NCBI GenBank assembly: GCA_038528965.1
Contig: JBCBEC010000010.1
Location: 1-64,000, forward strand
Reading direction: 5' to 3'
DNA from: Lewinella sp038528965
Lineage (GTDB): Bacteria > Bacteroidota > Bacteroidia > Chitinophagales > Saprospiraceae
Length of the DNA: 64,000 nucleotides
The first letter of the stretch is position 1. Every line of letters begins with the position of its first letter. Shown one piece after another: positions 36,381 to 45,112 of this stretch. Made by a program: the position numbers and the translations under genes. The notes below the pieces were generated by a model. That model had not been told where the DNA came from. It made no database searches and saw only the letters and a program-made list of their open reading frames with translations.

Positions 36381-37175
36381 CTACTTAGCTCGTCGCAAAC
36401 TATTCTGCGTAAAATCATCCTCTGACAATCCCGCATTAAAAGAATAATTCTCAAACAGCAGTTCCGTCTCTTTTCCCGTCTGATGGTTCACCATTTGCAT
36501 CTTCGATGCGCGCCAGTGCTTACCGAGATACTGATTGTAGTCGTGATAGGTCAGGGTCTTGAGTAAGGCATTTTTACGATCGTAAAATTCTACCTTCTCC
36601 AAACGGTAACCTTGGCCTGGGTTATACCAGACGATCTGACGAGTGTAGCCTGATTTTTCATCTACCGGATAGCGCTCAATCACCTCCGTTGAAACTCCAT
36701 TGTAGGTTTCCGTGCGTAAGAACTTGTAGGTGTATTTTTCTACCTCTTGTGAAGAAAGATCCTCATAGGCAAATTCGCTACCCATGAATGGCCCCGATTT
36801 GTTATCAGAAGAAATTCGCTTCACTCTGGAGATAGAAGGAAGGAAGAGCCATTGATCATCTGGCCCACTCTTATGCGTGTAAGTAAGGGTGGCTGTACCG
36901 CGTACATCGCGTGGGCTGTTGAAGACAATTAAAGACTTATCACCGTCTTCCGTTAATTCAAGTGTACGGTTGCTCATGAGGCGCTCGCTCACCTGGCCAT
37001 TGCGGTTGCGAAGGACCATCTTAAGGTCAACCGAGGTGCTGCCAAAGCCTTCGTCGGCTTGTTCGGCTGCTTTTGCGATGCTGAGTCCTTTTTGCGTAGC
37101 ACTTTGTGCCTGAAGCAGGCCAGGAAGCGTCAGGGCTAATATGCTGGCCAAGAAGAAGAATAGGAAAGATTTCAT
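36381..37175 (-). CDS. LolA-like outer-membrane lipoprotein-sorting protein
   Basis: The 264-residue protein has a signal peptide (residues 1-23, LLQAQS). The mature part matches the LolA-like family linked to RND/MMPL transporters: TLELTEDGDKSLIVFNSPRD, QWLFLPSISRVKRISSDNKS and FMGSEFAYEDLSS are its characteristic segments. It probably shuttles a lipid or lipoprotein across the periplasm between the RND pump (upstream gene) and the barrel (downstream gene). Confidence 0.9.
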   Translation of the reverse strand: MKSFLFFFLASILALTLPGLLQAQSATQKGLSIAKAAEQADEGFGSTSVDLKMVLRNRNGQVSERLMSNRTLELTEDGDKSLIVFNSPRDVRGTATLTYTHKSGPDDQWLFLPSISRVKRISSDNKSGPFMGSEFAYEDLSSQEVEKYTYKFLRTETYNGVSTEVIERYPVDEKSGYTRQIVWYNPGQGYRLEKVEFYDRKNALLKTLTYHDYNQYLGKHWRASKMQMVNHQTGKETELLFENYSFNAGLSEDDFTQNSLRRAK

Positions 37176-37355
37176 TGGTATTTGATTTTGAAGTGATCGC
37201 CCTAGCTAAGCCGAAGTGACTTGATAGACTTAGCTAGGACTGATTAGTTATTTCAGACGAGTTTGGGGCAGCAATATTCCGTAAGGTCTTGTTAGTCAAT
37301 GCTCACTGATTAGTATAAGGCGAAACGAAGAAGGTATAAGAGCCTTAATTTATCT

Positions 37356-37390
37356 TTCTGCCTTCTGCCTTCTGCCTTCTGCCTTCTACC
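37356..37390. repeat. TTCTGCC heptamer tandem repeat
   Basis: There are four exact TTCTGCC units and one TTCTACC, ending just before the RND transporter stop. It is a simple-sequence repeat that may vary between strains. No function is evident. Confidence 0.75.
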
Positions 37391-37395
37391 ACTAC

Positions 37396-39765
37396 CTATA
37401 CTTTTGCAGTGGCAGTTCGCAATTGTTGCTTCTCTGCCCGTTTACCAAAGGCGATCAGTAGTCCGGGTAGTAGTAAAAAGTCGATGATCAGGGCTACGAA
37501 TATGATGATGGTGGATACCAGCGCCATACCGGAGTTCATACCGAAGTTGCTCTGCGCTAGGACCAGGAAGCCGGCGGTGAGTACTACGGTCGTAGCAATC
37601 AAGGCCTTACCTACTGTTGTAAAGGCGTAGCGCACAGCCTCCTCTGGACTCTTACCCTGTTCTCGCCGAGCTCGTAAGTACTTGGAAATAAAGTGTACCG
37701 TGTCGTCAACGATAATGCCGAGAGTCATACCGAATACGATAGAGATACCGACGTTGATGACACCATTTGACAATGCCCAAATACCAAAACCTACGGTTAC
37801 CGGAGTCAGGTTTGGAATCAAACTCAGCAAGCCATATTTCAAGCTCCGCAGAGCTAAAATTAGGATAGCCGAGATGAGCAGAATGGCGAATACCGTTCCA
37901 GTGATCATGCTGTTGATCTGCCGACGACTTAAGTGCGAGAACATGTTGGAGGCACTGGTGCCGTAGCTGAACATATACTCTGGTGCATTGTCCTTTAGCC
38001 AGGTTTCGGCTCGTCCGCCAAAGGCAATCATATTGGTACTGGAAAGGTTGGTAGTGGTAACGGTAAAGCGTGTTTCCGATTTGTCCACATTCACCTGATT
38101 GTTCAGGTCCAGTCCAAAAGGTAAACTCAATTCGTAGAGTAGTAGGAACTGTGCGGCTTCGTTTCGGTCATCCGGAATGCGATAGTAACTAGGATCATCG
38201 CCGTGCATGGATTTGTTGATCCGACTGGCAATTTCGGAGAAGGTATTGACGTGTACCACCTCGGGTTGCTCGTACAGCCAGTTCTCAAATTCATCTAGCT
38301 TGGCCAGGTATGCCGGATTATTAATGCCACCGCTTTCACCAGCACCTAGTGAAAATTCGATATTGTAGATCCCGGTCAGGTTATCACTGATGTAATCGGT
38401 GTCGATGCGGAAGGTGACTTCTTCGCTGAAGTACTCTACGAATTCATCGTTCAGTTCATTGCGCAAAGACAGCAAGGAAACAATGACAATGGCAAAAGTA
38501 GAACCCCAGAGTAAAACCCGATGGTTACCCACCACTACATCCGCTAAACGGTTGAGCCAGCGATTATCGTTAATGGCCTGTTCCGGTGAGGCGGCCCGCA
38601 CACGAAGGGGGAGTAGGGACGTTAATGCCGGGAGCGTAGTTACAGAGAATAGGAAGGCCGCTAACATTCCTACTGCAGTGATATTACCCAAATCGTGGAA
38701 CGGTGGTGTGTCACTAAAGTTGAGCGTCAGAAAGCCAATGATAGTAGTGATACTGGTGATGAACACCGGCATAAAGTTGAGACGCAAACTTTCTAAGATC
38801 GCAGCTCGCTTAGTAGCACCTGACCGCATTTGCTGGAGCATTGAGATCAGAATGTGAATACTATCTGCAATTGCCAGCGTCATTATAATGGTCGGAGCGG
38901 AAGAAGAAGGCGGCGTCAATTGAATGCCAAGCCAGCCTCCTACCCCCATGGCGGCCATAATAGACATGATGATGACGATCAGGGTGGTGAAGGTTGCCGT
39001 GAAACTACGCGTGGCAATCCCAATGGCGATAATGATCACTAGAAACATAATGGGGATCAGGGTGGCCATATCACCTTGTGCCGTTTCCTGAAAGGCATTG
39101 TTAAGCATCACCATACCTGAGGTATGCGTTTGCAAGCCTGGATATTTGGCCTCAAAGTCGGCAGTGAGCCCACGTACGTAAGAAGTTACCTCAGTCGTTT
39201 CGTTGAGTTCTTTACCAGGAATTTGAATGGTGATATTCACCGCTGTGATACTACCATCCTCGTTGATAAGGCGATGAACCAGTAGTGGTTCTTTTAAGGC
39301 AATCTCACGAATCTCTTTCAGCTCGGTGGAGGTCTTATCCTGGGCATCCTCTACGAGATCTTCCACGTAGAGATCATCCTCTACTGCTCTGGTATGCTGG
39401 AAGTTAGTAATGGCGTCTACTCGAGTAGAGTAGGGGGTCTGCCAGGCATCCGCTGTCAATTCTTCAATGGCTGCTAATGTCTCGGCAGTGAACACATCAC
39501 CATTTTCGGGGGTGATGACAATGAGTACGTTGTCGTCTTTTGTGTATTTCTCTTGTAGTGCGTCAAAGGCCTGGAGTTGCGGATTGTCCTTACCGAAGAA
39601 GGCCCGGTAGTCGGTATTAAATCCAAGGAATTGGCCACCGTATCCGGCTGCCATAGTGATGATCAAGGTGCTGATAATGACCAGCCACCGGTTTTGGAGT
39701 ACCCAGTTGCCCCATCGTTCAGTAAAGCTACTGCCGGAGGGTTTGGGTTGATCCTGTGGGTTCAT
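37396..39765 (-). CDS. RND/MMPL-superfamily transporter
   Basis: The protein has 789 residues from ATG 39765 (an upstream in-frame start adds 14). It has two SSD/RND-like halves, each with one leading helix, a periplasmic domain and five clustered helices; the first cluster is at about 230-390 (LIPIMFLVIIIAIGIA, TIIMTLAIADSIHILISMLQ) and the second at about 630-780 (GFGIWALSNGVINVGISIVF, GIIVDDTVHFISKYLRARRE). Relatives use the proton gradient to export lipids, hopanoids or hydrophobic compounds. It is followed by LolA-like and barrel genes and preceded by a MarR regulator. Confidence 0.92.
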   Translation of the reverse strand: MNPQDQPKPSGSSFTERWGNWVLQNRWLVIISTLIITMAAGYGGQFLGFNTDYRAFFGKDNPQLQAFDALQEKYTKDDNVLIVITPENGDVFTAETLAAIEELTADAWQTPYSTRVDAITNFQHTRAVEDDLYVEDLVEDAQDKTSTELKEIREIALKEPLLVHRLINEDGSITAVNITIQIPGKELNETTEVTSYVRGLTADFEAKYPGLQTHTSGMVMLNNAFQETAQGDMATLIPIMFLVIIIAIGIATRSFTATFTTLIVIIMSIMAAMGVGGWLGIQLTPPSSSAPTIIMTLAIADSIHILISMLQQMRSGATKRAAILESLRLNFMPVFITSITTIIGFLTLNFSDTPPFHDLGNITAVGMLAAFLFSVTTLPALTSLLPLRVRAASPEQAINDNRWLNRLADVVVGNHRVLLWGSTFAIVIVSLLSLRNELNDEFVEYFSEEVTFRIDTDYISDNLTGIYNIEFSLGAGESGGINNPAYLAKLDEFENWLYEQPEVVHVNTFSEIASRINKSMHGDDPSYYRIPDDRNEAAQFLLLYELSLPFGLDLNNQVNVDKSETRFTVTTTNLSSTNMIAFGGRAETWLKDNAPEYMFSYGTSASNMFSHLSRRQINSMITGTVFAILLISAILILALRSLKYGLLSLIPNLTPVTVGFGIWALSNGVINVGISIVFGMTLGIIVDDTVHFISKYLRARREQGKSPEEAVRYAFTTVGKALIATTVVLTAGFLVLAQSNFGMNSGMALVSTIIIFVALIIDFLLLPGLLIAFGKRAEKQQLRTATAKV

Positions 39766-39805
39766 GATCGAGGGTTTAAGGACCAGGAGATAAGGTCCGT
39801 TTTTC

Positions 39806-39870
39806 AAATAGTACGAAAGTCGAAATAAAATACACTTCGGGTGAAAGATAGTTTGATAGTCGTACTATTT
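39806..39870. promoter_or_regulatory. Paired inverted sites upstream of the RND transporter
   Basis: AAATAGTACGA (39806-39816) is the exact reverse complement of TCGTACTATTT (39860-39870), with 43 bases between. The second half also forms TAGT-CGT-ACTA. The spacing is far for one dimer but fits two MarR dimers or a looped operator in the transporter promoter. Confidence 0.45.
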
Positions 39871-40034
39871 TATTTTAGGAGTATTTTCCAGGAAGGGCAA
39901 AGTGATACCCTTTCGCAAAGTCATTTTGTGCTGCTAAGTTATTGACAATGAAGTGTATAAGGTGGGTTTGTTAAGTCGGAGACTTAACGGGAACGGGGGA
40001 GAGAAAAGGTTGAAAAAAATTAAATGGGGGAAGC

Positions 40035-40493
40035 TTAAACTTCCTCTGGAGCGAACTTGTGGAGGTTGCCCGTGACCTTTTCGAGTAGCCCAATGAAGTG
40101 ATTTGCCTCTTCATTTTGGAGGTCGTCCAGGATGCGATTGGCCATTGCCGTTTTCATTTTGGTCATTAGTTCATCGGTGCGTTCTCCGAGTGAATCCAAG
40201 ACAATGGATATGGAACGGCGGTCGTGTTCGGAAAAGATGCGCTGTAGGTATTTCTTATGAACGAGGCGGTCAACAATGCCAGTAGTGGTACTGACGGGTA
40301 TCTTCATGTAATCAGCAATGTCTTTCATGATGACTTTGCCGTTTGCACCCACAAACTGCACGATCAACAGCTCTTTCTTGCTAATATCTTCAGAGAGTCG
40401 CACACAGGTATCGTCAATCTCCTGCATCATTACGATCAGTCGAGCCATGGCTTCGTTGAGCCTTTCTATCTGCTGTATTCTATTTTTGTTCAT
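40035..40493 (-). CDS. MarR-family transcriptional regulator
   Basis: The 152-residue protein has the MarR winged helix: IVQFVGANGKVIMKDIADYM, then VSTTTGIVDRLVHKKYLQRI and the wing SEHDRRSISIVLDSLGE. Flanking helices form the dimer and effector pocket. MarR proteins often repress efflux genes and release DNA on binding a lipophilic compound. It lies on the same strand 269 bases upstream of the RND transporter, with inverted repeats in between, so it probably controls that operon. Confidence 0.92.
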   Translation of the reverse strand: MNKNRIQQIERLNEAMARLIVMMQEIDDTCVRLSEDISKKELLIVQFVGANGKVIMKDIADYMKIPVSTTTGIVDRLVHKKYLQRIFSEHDRRSISIVLDSLGERTDELMTKMKTAMANRILDDLQNEEANHFIGLLEKVTGNLHKFAPEEV

Positions 40494-40550
40494 TATCCTA
40501 GCACACCCTGTGCGTAAAGATAACGAATTCCCTAAGGATTGGTTCGCTTG

Positions 40551-41534
40551 CTAGGGGTACTGCTTGTCTAGCCAGATGACAATTGGCCATTTAGATTTCA
40601 CCCGTTTCATTTGTTCGAGCTTAAGGTTATCATAGCTTACGCCAAACATTGCTCGAGCGGCTTGTTCCCAGGTGTTTTGGTACACCAGCTTAAGTTGAGT
40701 GTAGGTCTGTAGGAAATGGCTAAAAATAGCATCTTCTGCTACTCGTACTTTAAAGATTTTCTTCGTGGCAACCCCAGGACCATTGAGAAAACCATAGGCA
40801 CTTTGGTAGAGCGTGTCCGTGGATAAGGGCTGATCTCCCAGAAGCAGTTGATTCTTGGGTTCTATCCTTAAGTCGTACACGTTTTCCGGGCGCAAGACAA
40901 AATCTTCATAACGAATAGTCGGGGCCCAATCCGCACCCAATTGCATAGCTTGTAATCGCTCCTGCTTATCTGCGCTAATGGTCCGTTTTCTTAGACAGGG
41001 GCGCCTGCTCATTGAATTGCATCCGTTTTCGCTGAAAGGAGGGACACGAATGGGTAGGGCATTCCCATCAGCTGTTCGATATCGTAGTTTTAGCAGGCTC
41101 GCCTTACGCAAGTGTAACTCCAGATAATGTAGCGCATAGTAAGGCACCTTCTCATCTACCCAAAGGTCTACCCACATTTTGGGTCTTAGACGCTCTGGGA
41201 CGACTGCTTTTGCGTTGGCTACCCAGGTCGCTATCTCATTAAAAGTGGTTCCGCCAGTTGTGGGGAGCTGAAGAATTAGTAGCGTGTCTGAACTATTGGC
41301 GTAACCTAGGAAACAATCAAAATCATAGTAGCTATCCGGTCGTCGTTCCAGACTGCTATCCAGTGCTACGGCCGGTAGTTTCAGCTGTACGCCAGCGGGT
41401 AGTAGTTGTCGATAAGCAAAGGTGTCGGGTATGCTTACTGATGAATCAGTTTCTTCTGAATTAGAAGATGGTCCGTTACAGCATTGTAGCAGTAAACTAA
41501 CAGCTACTAATCCTATTTGAATAATCCTGATCAT
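40551..41534 (-). CDS. Putative lipoprotein of unknown function
   Basis: The 327-residue protein has a lipoprotein signal (MIRIIQIGLVAVSLLLQCC, candidate Cys 18 or 19). The mature N-terminal part is acidic and Ser-rich; two regions (about 85-175 and 220-320) look similar in layout, including YYALHYLELHLRKASLLKLR and LQTYTQLKLVYQNTWEQAAR. The tail, VKSKWPIVIWLDKQYP, faintly recalls ExbD/TolR-like periplasmic domains. I do not recognise the family. It lies 11 bases downstream of the aldo/keto reductase and probably shares its transcript. Confidence 0.65.
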   Translation of the reverse strand: MIRIIQIGLVAVSLLLQCCNGPSSNSEETDSSVSIPDTFAYRQLLPAGVQLKLPAVALDSSLERRPDSYYDFDCFLGYANSSDTLLILQLPTTGGTTFNEIATWVANAKAVVPERLRPKMWVDLWVDEKVPYYALHYLELHLRKASLLKLRYRTADGNALPIRVPPFSENGCNSMSRRPCLRKRTISADKQERLQAMQLGADWAPTIRYEDFVLRPENVYDLRIEPKNQLLLGDQPLSTDTLYQSAYGFLNGPGVATKKIFKVRVAEDAIFSHFLQTYTQLKLVYQNTWEQAARAMFGVSYDNLKLEQMKRVKSKWPIVIWLDKQYP

Positions 41535-41545
41535 GACAGAAAGTA

Positions 41546-42556
41546 TTAAAGCGTGCGACTACCATAAGCCTCAATCATTCGGTACGGGTACAACTCGGGT
41601 AGCTGGCTTACTTCATCCAAACGAGCCATTTCCTCGCTAGAAAGTTGTAGTTCTGCAGCATCTAAATTTTGCTCCAACTGAGCATAAGTGCGAGGGCCGA
41701 TGATTACAGATGGGACAATCTCTTTAGCCAGTAACCAAGCCAATGCCACAGCAACATGGGAGCTATTACGAGACTTGGCGATTTCGTCAACCACCTCCAG
41801 GACTTTCCAGTTTTGTGCTTTGTTTCTGCGGTCCCAACTTTCTTCATTCTCGTCCGTCATGGTGGCTATCCGGCCTTCGGTAGGGGCCTGATCGGGAGAA
41901 TATTTTCCCGCAAGGAACCCTCCACCAAGTGGCCCCCAGGGTAGTAGTCCTAATCCTTCGGTAGGGCATAAATCTGCGAATTCGTACTCCAAGTCGCGTT
42001 TGACCAAGCTGTACTGATATTGCGCCGCAATGAATGGCGTATAGCCAGCCTCACGAGACAATCCCTGAGCCTTCATCAACTGCCAGGCCTTGAAGTTGGA
42101 TATGCCCAAGTAGCGAACTTTGCCACTCGTTACCACATCATCCAACGCTCTTAAGGTTTCTTCAATGGGGGTAATGGGATCCCAACAATGTAGATACAGC
42201 AGGTCTATATAATCGGTCTGTAAACGTCGTAAGGAATCGTTGACACTTTCAATAATGTGCAAACGGGATAAACCACTTTGGTTGGGATCTTCACCCGTCG
42301 GGAAGCGAACTTTGGTAGCCAGAATGACCCGTTGCCGGCGAGCACCCAAATGCCGCCCAATAATTGCCTCTGAGCGACCCTCTGCGTAGGCATTGGCTGT
42401 ATCTATATGATTGCCACCGGCGTCGAAGTAGCGGTCCATGATGCGTTTGGCTTCAGCTTCTGGTGTAGTGCGTTCACTATTCTCACCAAAAAGCATAGTG
42501 CCTAGCGTAAGATTGGTGGAGATCAGGCCGGATTGGCCGATAGGGGCATATTTCAT
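41546..42556 (-). CDS. Aldo/keto reductase
   Basis: The 336-residue TIM-barrel oxidoreductase has the complete catalytic tetrad D52, Y57 (GNHIDTANAYAEGRSE), K82 (VILATKVRF) and H123 (YLHCWDP). The NADPH site is at GISNF and IIGPRTYAQLEQNLDAAEL. It belongs to the AKR11/YhdN-like bacterial group; these reduce aldehydes or ketones of unclear physiological identity. The gene downstream is 11 bases away; the Uma2-like gene lies upstream. Confidence 0.93.
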   Translation of the reverse strand: MKYAPIGQSGLISTNLTLGTMLFGENSERTTPEAEAKRIMDRYFDAGGNHIDTANAYAEGRSEAIIGRHLGARRQRVILATKVRFPTGEDPNQSGLSRLHIIESVNDSLRRLQTDYIDLLYLHCWDPITPIEETLRALDDVVTSGKVRYLGISNFKAWQLMKAQGLSREAGYTPFIAAQYQYSLVKRDLEYEFADLCPTEGLGLLPWGPLGGGFLAGKYSPDQAPTEGRIATMTDENEESWDRRNKAQNWKVLEVVDEIAKSRNSSHVAVALAWLLAKEIVPSVIIGPRTYAQLEQNLDAAELQLSSEEMARLDEVSQLPELYPYRMIEAYGSRTL

Positions 42557-42616
42557 GAATTACGAGTGTAAGGTACGCGCAAGGATAAGGAGAAAACCGG
42601 AAATTAATAATGCTCT

Positions 42617-43252
42617 CTATTTCTTGGTAAATACTAAACTGTCATACACATCCGCTAAGGTAAAGGTGCAGGGACCAAAAGTGAATGCTTGATCAAGGGC
42701 ATTATAGTCTAGGCTTTTCCAGCGGTCCGTGTCAGGAATTCGTTCGAACAGAGTAAGTAGGGGGCGATCTTGGGCAACGTAGAGTATAAACTCTAATGTT
42801 TCAATTGCTTTGTAACCTTGGAGTTTCTCACCAAAATCACGGCCCTGACTGGTAGGGGAGGTAACTTCTACAACTAGCCAAGGGTTAGTATAGGCTGCTT
42901 TACCTGGAGCGTAGATATAAGGGACTGGTGCCCCTTTGACAACGGATGCGTCCGGAGCGTAAGCCTTATGCCAATCTTCAATGTATACATGGCGATTACT
43001 GCCGTATCGTCCGTACTCCGTCTGACCTTTTAGGTTGACAAACAAGAGCCCAAGGATATTTGCCACAATTCTTTCGTGCTCATCAGAAGCAATGCTCCTA
43101 ATTACAATTTCTCCGTCTTCATACTCTATTGTATAATCCACATAAGCAGCCCAGGCCACGAAATTTTCGAAAGTAGCGGGTAGGCGCAATTCTTCCACTC
43201 CAGGAGAGAGGCTGTCAGCTAAACTAAGCGGTAAGGCTAGATCCGTTCCCAT
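42617..43252 (-). CDS. Uma2-family (DUF820) putative endonuclease
   Basis: The 211-residue protein starts at ATG 43252 (a TTG at 43261 would add three residues). It has the restriction-endonuclease-like core of Uma2: ASDEHERIVANILGLLF, the acidic YAPDASVVKG and NPWLVVEVTSPTSQGRDFGE, then KLQGYKAIETLEFILYV. Proteins of this family are abundant in some Bacteroidota and cyanobacteria; their biological role is unproven, though a transposon-related origin has been proposed. No transposase is adjacent. Confidence 0.9.
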   Translation of the reverse strand: MGTDLALPLSLADSLSPGVEELRLPATFENFVAWAAYVDYTIEYEDGEIVIRSIASDEHERIVANILGLLFVNLKGQTEYGRYGSNRHVYIEDWHKAYAPDASVVKGAPVPYIYAPGKAAYTNPWLVVEVTSPTSQGRDFGEKLQGYKAIETLEFILYVAQDRPLLTLFERIPDTDRWKSLDYNALDQAFTFGPCTFTLADVYDSLVFTKK

Positions 43253-43270
43253 ATCTTCCAAAGATAAGCT

Positions 43271-43304
43271 TTTGTGTTTTCTCGATCAAGTTCACCTACT
43301 TTTG
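43271..43304 (+). promoter_or_regulatory. Candidate promoter of the ECF sigma gene
   Basis: TTTG (43271-43274), 22 bases, then TACTTTTG (43297-43304) matches the Bacteroidota -33/-7 pattern, with a slightly long spacer. It lies 50 bases before the ATG at 43355. Confidence 0.5.
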
Positions 43305-43354
43305 TAACACCTGCCAAACTTACGCATCCAAGCTACAAAGCAAGTTCAAAAACT

Positions 43355-44224
43355 ATGCAGAATCCGCTGAAGCTAAAGTATACCGAGTCGATAGATCGAG
43401 AACTGGTCCAACAGGCCTTGGATGGGGACCGGCAGGCACTGGAACGCCTCATTCAGCTGCACCAGCCCTTTATCTATAATGTAGCCTGGAAAATGGTGCA
43501 TGATCCCAATGACGCCATGGATCTTACCCAAGAAGTGCTGATTAAGGTCATTACCAAATTGTCGCAGTTTAAATTTAAGAGCTCGTTTCGTACTTGGCTA
43601 TACCGTATTGTTATGAATGAATTTTTACAAGCGAAGCGGCGTAAAACTGAAACGCAGTTCACTACTTTCGAAGACTTGGGCGAAAGATTGGATGCTATTC
43701 CGAATGCTGAACTCAATCGGGAAGAGGAGATCGTATTTGAAGAACTGTCAAAAGAAATGCAGGTCCGCTGTATGTCAGGTATGTTGATGTGCCTCACACG
43801 TGAACAACGCCTCATCTTTATCGTAGGAGATTCTTACGGGGTTGATCATGCGCTCGGTGCTGAGATTTTTGAAATCAGCAAGCAAAACTTTCGAGTCAAG
43901 TTACACCGGGCTCGGCAACAGCTGTATAACTATATGAGGAATAAATGTGGATTGGTCAATAGGGACAATCCTTGTCGCTGTCCAAAGAAAGCTAAGACAC
44001 TTAAGGAAAAGGGTGTATTAGATGAGGATAAAATGCTCTTCACCAAGTCCTTTCAACATTCGATCGCTGATTACGCTGAGGCAAACTACCAAGAGGCCAG
44101 GGATAAGTATGATGAGACCATAACAACCTTGTTTCGGGAACACCCTGCCCGTACTTCTTTCGATCGGGAAACATTTCTGAATACAATCCTCAAGGACAAC
44201 GAATTTCTGAAGTTTTTTGAGTGA
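43355..44224 (+). CDS. Sigma-70 family (ECF-like) sigma factor with Cys-rich extension
   Basis: The protein has 289 residues from ATG 43355 (upstream in-frame start rejected because the promoter lies within it). Region 2 is at about 20-100 (DAMDLTQEVLIKVITKL, FRTWLYRIVMNEFLQAKRR) and region 4 at about 140-195 (EIFEISKQNFRVKLHRARQQ). After region 4 a tail carries C198, C207 and C209 in CGLVNRDNPCRCPKK and a 70-residue helical end. The Cys cluster could bind metal or a redox signal. No anti-sigma gene is adjacent; the tail might act as its own control. Confidence 0.9.
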   Translation: MQNPLKLKYTESIDRELVQQALDGDRQALERLIQLHQPFIYNVAWKMVHDPNDAMDLTQEVLIKVITKLSQFKFKSSFRTWLYRIVMNEFLQAKRRKTETQFTTFEDLGERLDAIPNAELNREEEIVFEELSKEMQVRCMSGMLMCLTREQRLIFIVGDSYGVDHALGAEIFEISKQNFRVKLHRARQQLYNYMRNKCGLVNRDNPCRCPKKAKTLKEKGVLDEDKMLFTKSFQHSIADYAEANYQEARDKYDETITTLFREHPARTSFDRETFLNTILKDNEFLKFFE

Positions 44225-44315
44225 GTTTTGTAACACTTCTACAGTGTATGCATCTAATTGATAGAGGCTTTGGCTGCAATTCCTAATTCCTACTTTACTA
44301 GGAGTACAGTCTAAG

Positions 44316-44335
44316 AGACGCATTGCAATGCGTCT
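44316..44335. repeat. Palindrome AGACGCATTGCAATGCGTCT
   Basis: A perfect 20-bp palindrome sharing the 18-bp core GACGCATTGCAATGCGTC with 11271-11290. It lies 92 bases after the sigma factor stop. Confidence 0.7.
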
Positions 44336-44485
44336 ATACCGCGGTGAAGATCAAACCAGTTGATTCACAGCTGACCTCGCCAAAGCCCAAGCTGCTTAGG
44401 GCCAATAGAGCAGCATACAACATGACTATTCTCGCTGGGCCTCTGCGCAGCGACTACCTCTAAATATTTTAAAACTGTAACCACA

Positions 44486-44842
44486 ATGGAAACGAATGCT
44501 ATTGCCATTCGCCTGGTCGAGCTATTGCGTGAAGGAAAGTTCGAAACGATCTACGACGAACTTTTTGATACCGATCGAGTCCGACACATCGAACCACAAT
44601 CCGAACACTTTTCAGAAGTCGTTGGGGTACCAGCTATCAAAGAAAAGGATGCGCTAATGACGGCCAATATTGCCAGTTTCGGCAGCATGGAGGTGGGCGA
44701 CCCGATTGTAGCGGCACGCTACTTTGCGATCCCGTACAAAATGTCATTTACGCTCAAAGATGGCAGTCCGGTAAATATGGATGAGATCATCCTCTACGAG
44801 GTGGAGAACGGCAAGGTAGTCTTAGAGCAATTCTTCTATTAA
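44486..44842 (+). CDS. SnoaL/NTF2-like protein
   Basis: This 118-residue cytosolic protein fits the NTF2-like cone fold: AIRLVELLREGKFETIYDEL at the start, YFAIPYKMSFTLKDG in the sheet and ILYEVENGKVVLEQFFY at the end. Family members include polyketide cyclases and small-molecule-binding proteins; catalytic residues are not identifiable here. It is a single gene between the sigma factor and the SRPBCC pair. Confidence 0.82.
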   Translation: METNAIAIRLVELLREGKFETIYDELFDTDRVRHIEPQSEHFSEVVGVPAIKEKDALMTANIASFGSMEVGDPIVAARYFAIPYKMSFTLKDGSPVNMDEIILYEVENGKVVLEQFFY

Positions 44843-44967
44843 GAGAGCTTGGGCCGGGGAGATGTTTATGAATACTGCATTCTAAGCCCAACCTCTCCGT
44901 ATAGGGTAGAAAGTAGAAGGTATAGGGACTCAGCATGGTCTTTCCACTTTCTGCCCTCTTCCTCCAC

Positions 44968-44991
44968 GCCTACCGAAGTACTTCGTACGGC
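44968..44991. repeat. Intergenic palindrome around CGAAGTACTTCG
   Basis: The perfect 12-bp palindrome CGAAGTACTTCG (44974-44985) is flanked by GCC and GGC arms to give an imperfect 24-bp hairpin. Similar CGAAGTACTTCG elements recur in Bacteroidota genomes. Confidence 0.5.
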
Positions 44992-45112
44992 GGGCAGGTC
45001 TACAACTTGAGGTATAGCTCTTAAGTGACTTGGTGGACAAGTCAATATGAACCTCAAGTTCCTTTTTATTCCTTAATCACTGCTCCATGCGGAGCGGCCA
45101 AAATGTAAAACA

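Noticed and set aside
42617..43252. Uma2 protein as evidence of a mobile element
   Set aside because: No transposase, inverted ends or target duplication was found around it; the family is common as stand-alone genes.
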